Below, piece by piece: positions 6,376-7,508 of a DNA stretch of 7,508 nucleotides; position 1 is the stretch's first letter; each line of letters opens with the position of its first letter. Origin of the DNA: an uncultured Ruminococcus sp. Lineage in GTDB: Bacteria; Bacillota; Clostridia; Oscillospirales; CAG-272. The notes under the pieces are model-generated. The model did no database searches and was not told where the DNA came from. It saw only the letters and a program-made list of their open reading frames with translations. The stretch spans positions 1 to 7,508 of the forward strand of contig CACZSC010000164.1 of NCBI GenBank assembly GCA_902783755.1, written 5' to 3'. Position numbers and translations under genes: made by a program.

Positions 6376-6495
6376 TAATTCGGCACCTCCTTAAGTGATT
6401 TGACAGATAACTGTATTTTGTACCTCCCTCGGTAAGAAAGAGGCGTGCCTTCCGGCACTTTTCCGCGCAAAAAAAAGACCCTCTCAAGCCGAGGT
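6376..6495 (-). other. Structured 5' leader of the rpmG operon
   Basis: This is the roughly 120-base untranslated leader between the promoter and rpmG. On the minus strand it holds CCTC(7-base loop)GAGG at 6494-6480, closely followed by a T8 run (6476-6469). Next is a perfect hairpin, GTGCC-GGAA-GGCAC (6458-6445), with a GNRA-type tetraloop. CCGAGG (6432-6427) can instead pair with CCTCGG (6494-6489). The early helix and the long-range helix are mutually exclusive. I do not recognise a named RNA family here. No short ORF with a start codon is apparent. Confidence 0.5.
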
Positions 6496-6501
6496 GAAGT
6501 G

Positions 6502-6530
6502 ATTATAGCATACGTCAAAATACTTGTCAA
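6502..6530 (-). promoter_or_regulatory. Consensus sigma-A promoter of rpmG-secE-nusG-rplK-rplA
   Basis: On the minus strand, TTGACA (6530-6525) is separated by exactly 17 bases from TATAAT (6507-6502). TGC precedes the -10, an extended -10. All twelve core positions match consensus and AT-rich sequence lies upstream, as expected for a strongly expressed ribosomal operon. Transcription should start near 6495. Confidence 0.93.
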
Positions 6531-6595
6531 CAATTATTTTCAAATATTCGGAAAAAATCTTCAAATCTTATTATATATAATATGCTGATTTCGCA

Positions 6596-6624
6596 TTGAC
6601 TTTGAAAAAGGCCGATGATATAAT
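6596..6624 (+). promoter_or_regulatory. Strong sigma-A promoter of the mgtE leader, divergent from the rpmG promoter
   Basis: TTGACT (6596-6601), a 17-base spacer and TATAAT (6619-6624) with TGA before the -10 (extended -10). Transcription should start near 6631, giving a leader of about 177 bases before mgtE. The 65 bases between the two divergent -35 elements (6531-6595) are very AT-rich and hold no gene. Confidence 0.92.
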
Positions 6625-6660
6625 TTTCTTGTTGATTTTCTATGAAAGGAGAACGAGACA

Positions 6661-6759
6661 ATGGACGACGGCGGTAGTAGTTGCGGTCATATACCTATAG
6701 CGGACCAAAGCAGTGAGATGAAGCCCCGACGAGAGTCCGTTGGTCTGTTCATTCTCTGA
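6661..6759 (+). CDS. Short upstream ORF / leader peptide before mgtE (32 aa)
   Basis: A 32-codon ORF, reading MDDGGSSCGHIPIADQSS then EMKPRRESVGLFIL and ending at TGA 6757-6759. It is too short for routine gene calling. It has a full AAAGGAG (6645-6651) nine bases before the ATG and sits about 30 bases after the predicted transcription start, so it should be translated efficiently. It is in the same frame as mgtE but separated from it by several stops. There is no signal peptide, membrane helix or recognised domain. The second half overlaps the 5' arms of the alternative RNA helices described for this leader, so ribosome progress would directly affect folding. Acidic codons directly after the start (Asp-Asp) are of interest because acidic or proline-rich nascent starts can destabilise ribosomes at low Mg2+ (the MgtL precedent). 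A regulatory role is inferred. The alternative is that the reading frame is incidental to a conserved RNA. Confidence 0.6.
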   Translation: MDDGGSSCGHIPIADQSSEMKPRRESVGLFIL

Positions 6760-6791
6760 TGCTTTGATCTGCCGTGACACTAATCCAGATT
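6700..6791 (+). promoter_or_regulatory. Candidate RNA switch/attenuator in the mgtE leader
   Basis: Helix A pairs 6700-6712 with 6760-6772 (12 of 13 positions, one G-U, one C-A mismatch). It encloses an inner helix, 6715-6722 with 6748-6756 (one bulged T), and an apical GAC-GAGA-GTC hairpin. Helix B re-uses the same 5' arm, 6700-6708, with 6740-6748 (nine of nine, two G-U). When B forms, the segment 6766-6771 is free to pair with 6786-6791, forming a weak hairpin that ends in TTTT four bases before the mgtE Shine-Dalgarno. I see none of the expected M-box landmarks. The pairings were read by eye; no folding energies were computed. Confidence 0.5.
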
Positions 6792-6807
6792 TTGAAAGGA
6801 GACAAAC

Positions 6808-7508
6808 ATGGCAGACAACAATATGATTCTTTGCACGACTCTCCAGACTCTCATGGAAGGGAAGAAGTATTCGACCCTGAGAGACATTCTGGTGACAATG
6901 AATCCGACGGATATAGCGACCGTATTTCAGGAAATGGAGCAGGAAAAGCTCCCTTTGCTCTTCAGGCTGCTTCCGAAGGAGCTTGCGGCTGAGACCTTTG
7001 TCGAAATGGAACCGGAAAACCAGGAACTTCTGATCCACGGCTTCTCCGATTCCGAGCTTCGCGAGGTCATCAACGAAATGTACGTCGACGATGCGGTTGA
7101 CATCGTCGAGGAAATGCCTGCGAACGTGGTCCGGAGGATCCTGGAGCAGGCGACCCCGGAGATGCGCAAGGATATAAACGACATCCTGCGGTATCCGGAA
7201 GACTCTGCAGGGTCTATCATGACCACAGAGTACGTGGTGCTCAGATCGGGCCTCACGGTTGGCGACGCCATCATAAACATCAGACGTACCGGCGTGGACA
7301 AGGAGACGATATACAACTGTTACGTGACCAGCGACAGGATCCTCATAGGAATGGTCACGGTGAAGGATCTGCTCCTAGCTCCTGACGACTCGATCAAGAT
7401 CGATGACATCATGGAGACGCACGTGGTATCGGTCAATACCCTGGACAACAGAGAGAGCGTTGCTCAGACGCTTTCGAAATACAACCTGCTTGCGATCCCC
7501 GTAGTAGA
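6808..7508 (+). CDS. mgtE: Magnesium transporter MgtE (3'-partial)
   Basis: MgtE is a dimeric Mg2+-gated channel in the cytoplasmic membrane; its cytosolic N and CBS domains close the pore when Mg2+ is plentiful. The first 233 codons are present and the frame is open to the window end, so the second CBS part, the plug helix and the transmembrane domain are missing. Residues about 10-130 form the helical N domain, with repeats such as LLFRLLPKELAAETFVEM and MYVDDAVDIVEEMPANVVRRIL. The family hallmark YPEDSAGSIMTTEYVVL (129-145) opens the CBS region, which continues through GMVTVKDLLLAPDDSIKIDDIM. AAAGGAG (6795-6801) lies six bases before ATG 6808. It is preceded by its own strong promoter and a leader with an upstream ORF and alternative helices, so expression is probably controlled after transcription initiation. 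Confidence 0.95.
   Translation, partial: MADNNMILCTTLQTLMEGKKYSTLRDILVTMNPTDIATVFQEMEQEKLPLLFRLLPKELAAETFVEMEPENQELLIHGFSDSELREVINEMYVDDAVDIVEEMPANVVRRILEQATPEMRKDINDILRYPEDSAGSIMTTEYVVLRSGLTVGDAIINIRRTGVDKETIYNCYVTSDRILIGMVTVKDLLLAPDDSIKIDDIMETHVVSVNTLDNRESVAQTLSKYNLLAIPVV

Noticed and set aside
6445..6464. Plus-strand hairpin followed by TTTT that resembles a terminator
   Set aside because: No plus-strand gene precedes it; on the minus strand it forms part of the rpmG leader and lacks a U-run.
6570..6581. Extra TATAAT-like sequences on both strands in the AT-rich core between the divergent promoters
   Set aside because: No acceptable -35 lies at 16-18 bases; probably base composition.
6631..6807. 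M-box (ykoK) riboswitch in front of mgtE
   Set aside because: Its characteristic conserved blocks could not be found by eye; a covariance search would be needed to exclude it fully.

Overview
The window looks like a chromosomal piece of a Clostridia-type Firmicute of intermediate GC. The evidence is the rpmG-secE-nusG-rplK-rplA order, a YabE-like DUF348-G5-3D wall protein, consensus sigma-A-type promoters, strong AAAGGAG ribosome-binding sites and a short clostridial-looking leader peptide before mgtE. Family or genus cannot be fixed from the sequence alone. There is no sign of a mobile element, CRISPR array, rRNA or tRNA.

Layout, left to right. (1) Positions 1-1436, plus strand: the end of an F-type ATP synthase operon, with atpD (5'-truncated by the window edge), a short atpC lacking the epsilon C-terminal domain, and an intrinsic terminator. 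(2) Positions 1476-4075, plus strand: a two-gene unit with its own extended -10 promoter. A TTG-started membrane-anchored DUF348-G5-3D protein with a long acidic cytoplasmic tail overlaps a beta-lactamase-fold serine hydrolase by 11 bases. A near-perfect palindromic hairpin terminates this unit and also the convergent ribosomal-protein unit. (3) Positions 4096-6530, minus strand: rpmG-secE-nusG-rplK-rplA, transcribed from a perfect TTGACA-17-TATAAT promoter. It has a structured 5' leader and a probable L1-binding autoregulatory RNA just before rplK. The unit stops after rplA; rplJ-rplL do not follow. (4) Positions 6596-7508, plus strand: a divergent strong promoter and a roughly 180-base leader containing a well-initiated 32-codon upstream ORF and mutually exclusive RNA helices, then mgtE (Mg2+ channel/transporter), cut by the window end.

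Most of the window is housekeeping: energy, translation and secretion. The best candidate for something undescribed is the mgtE leader at 6631-6807. There a 32-residue leader peptide overlaps an RNA segment whose 5' arm can pair with either of two downstream segments, and no recognisable M-box is present. This has the form of a Mg2+- or translation-responsive switch, but the function is inference. Secondary points are the C-terminally truncated epsilon subunit, the substituted third aspartate of the 3D domain, and the structured rpmG leader with an early U8 run.
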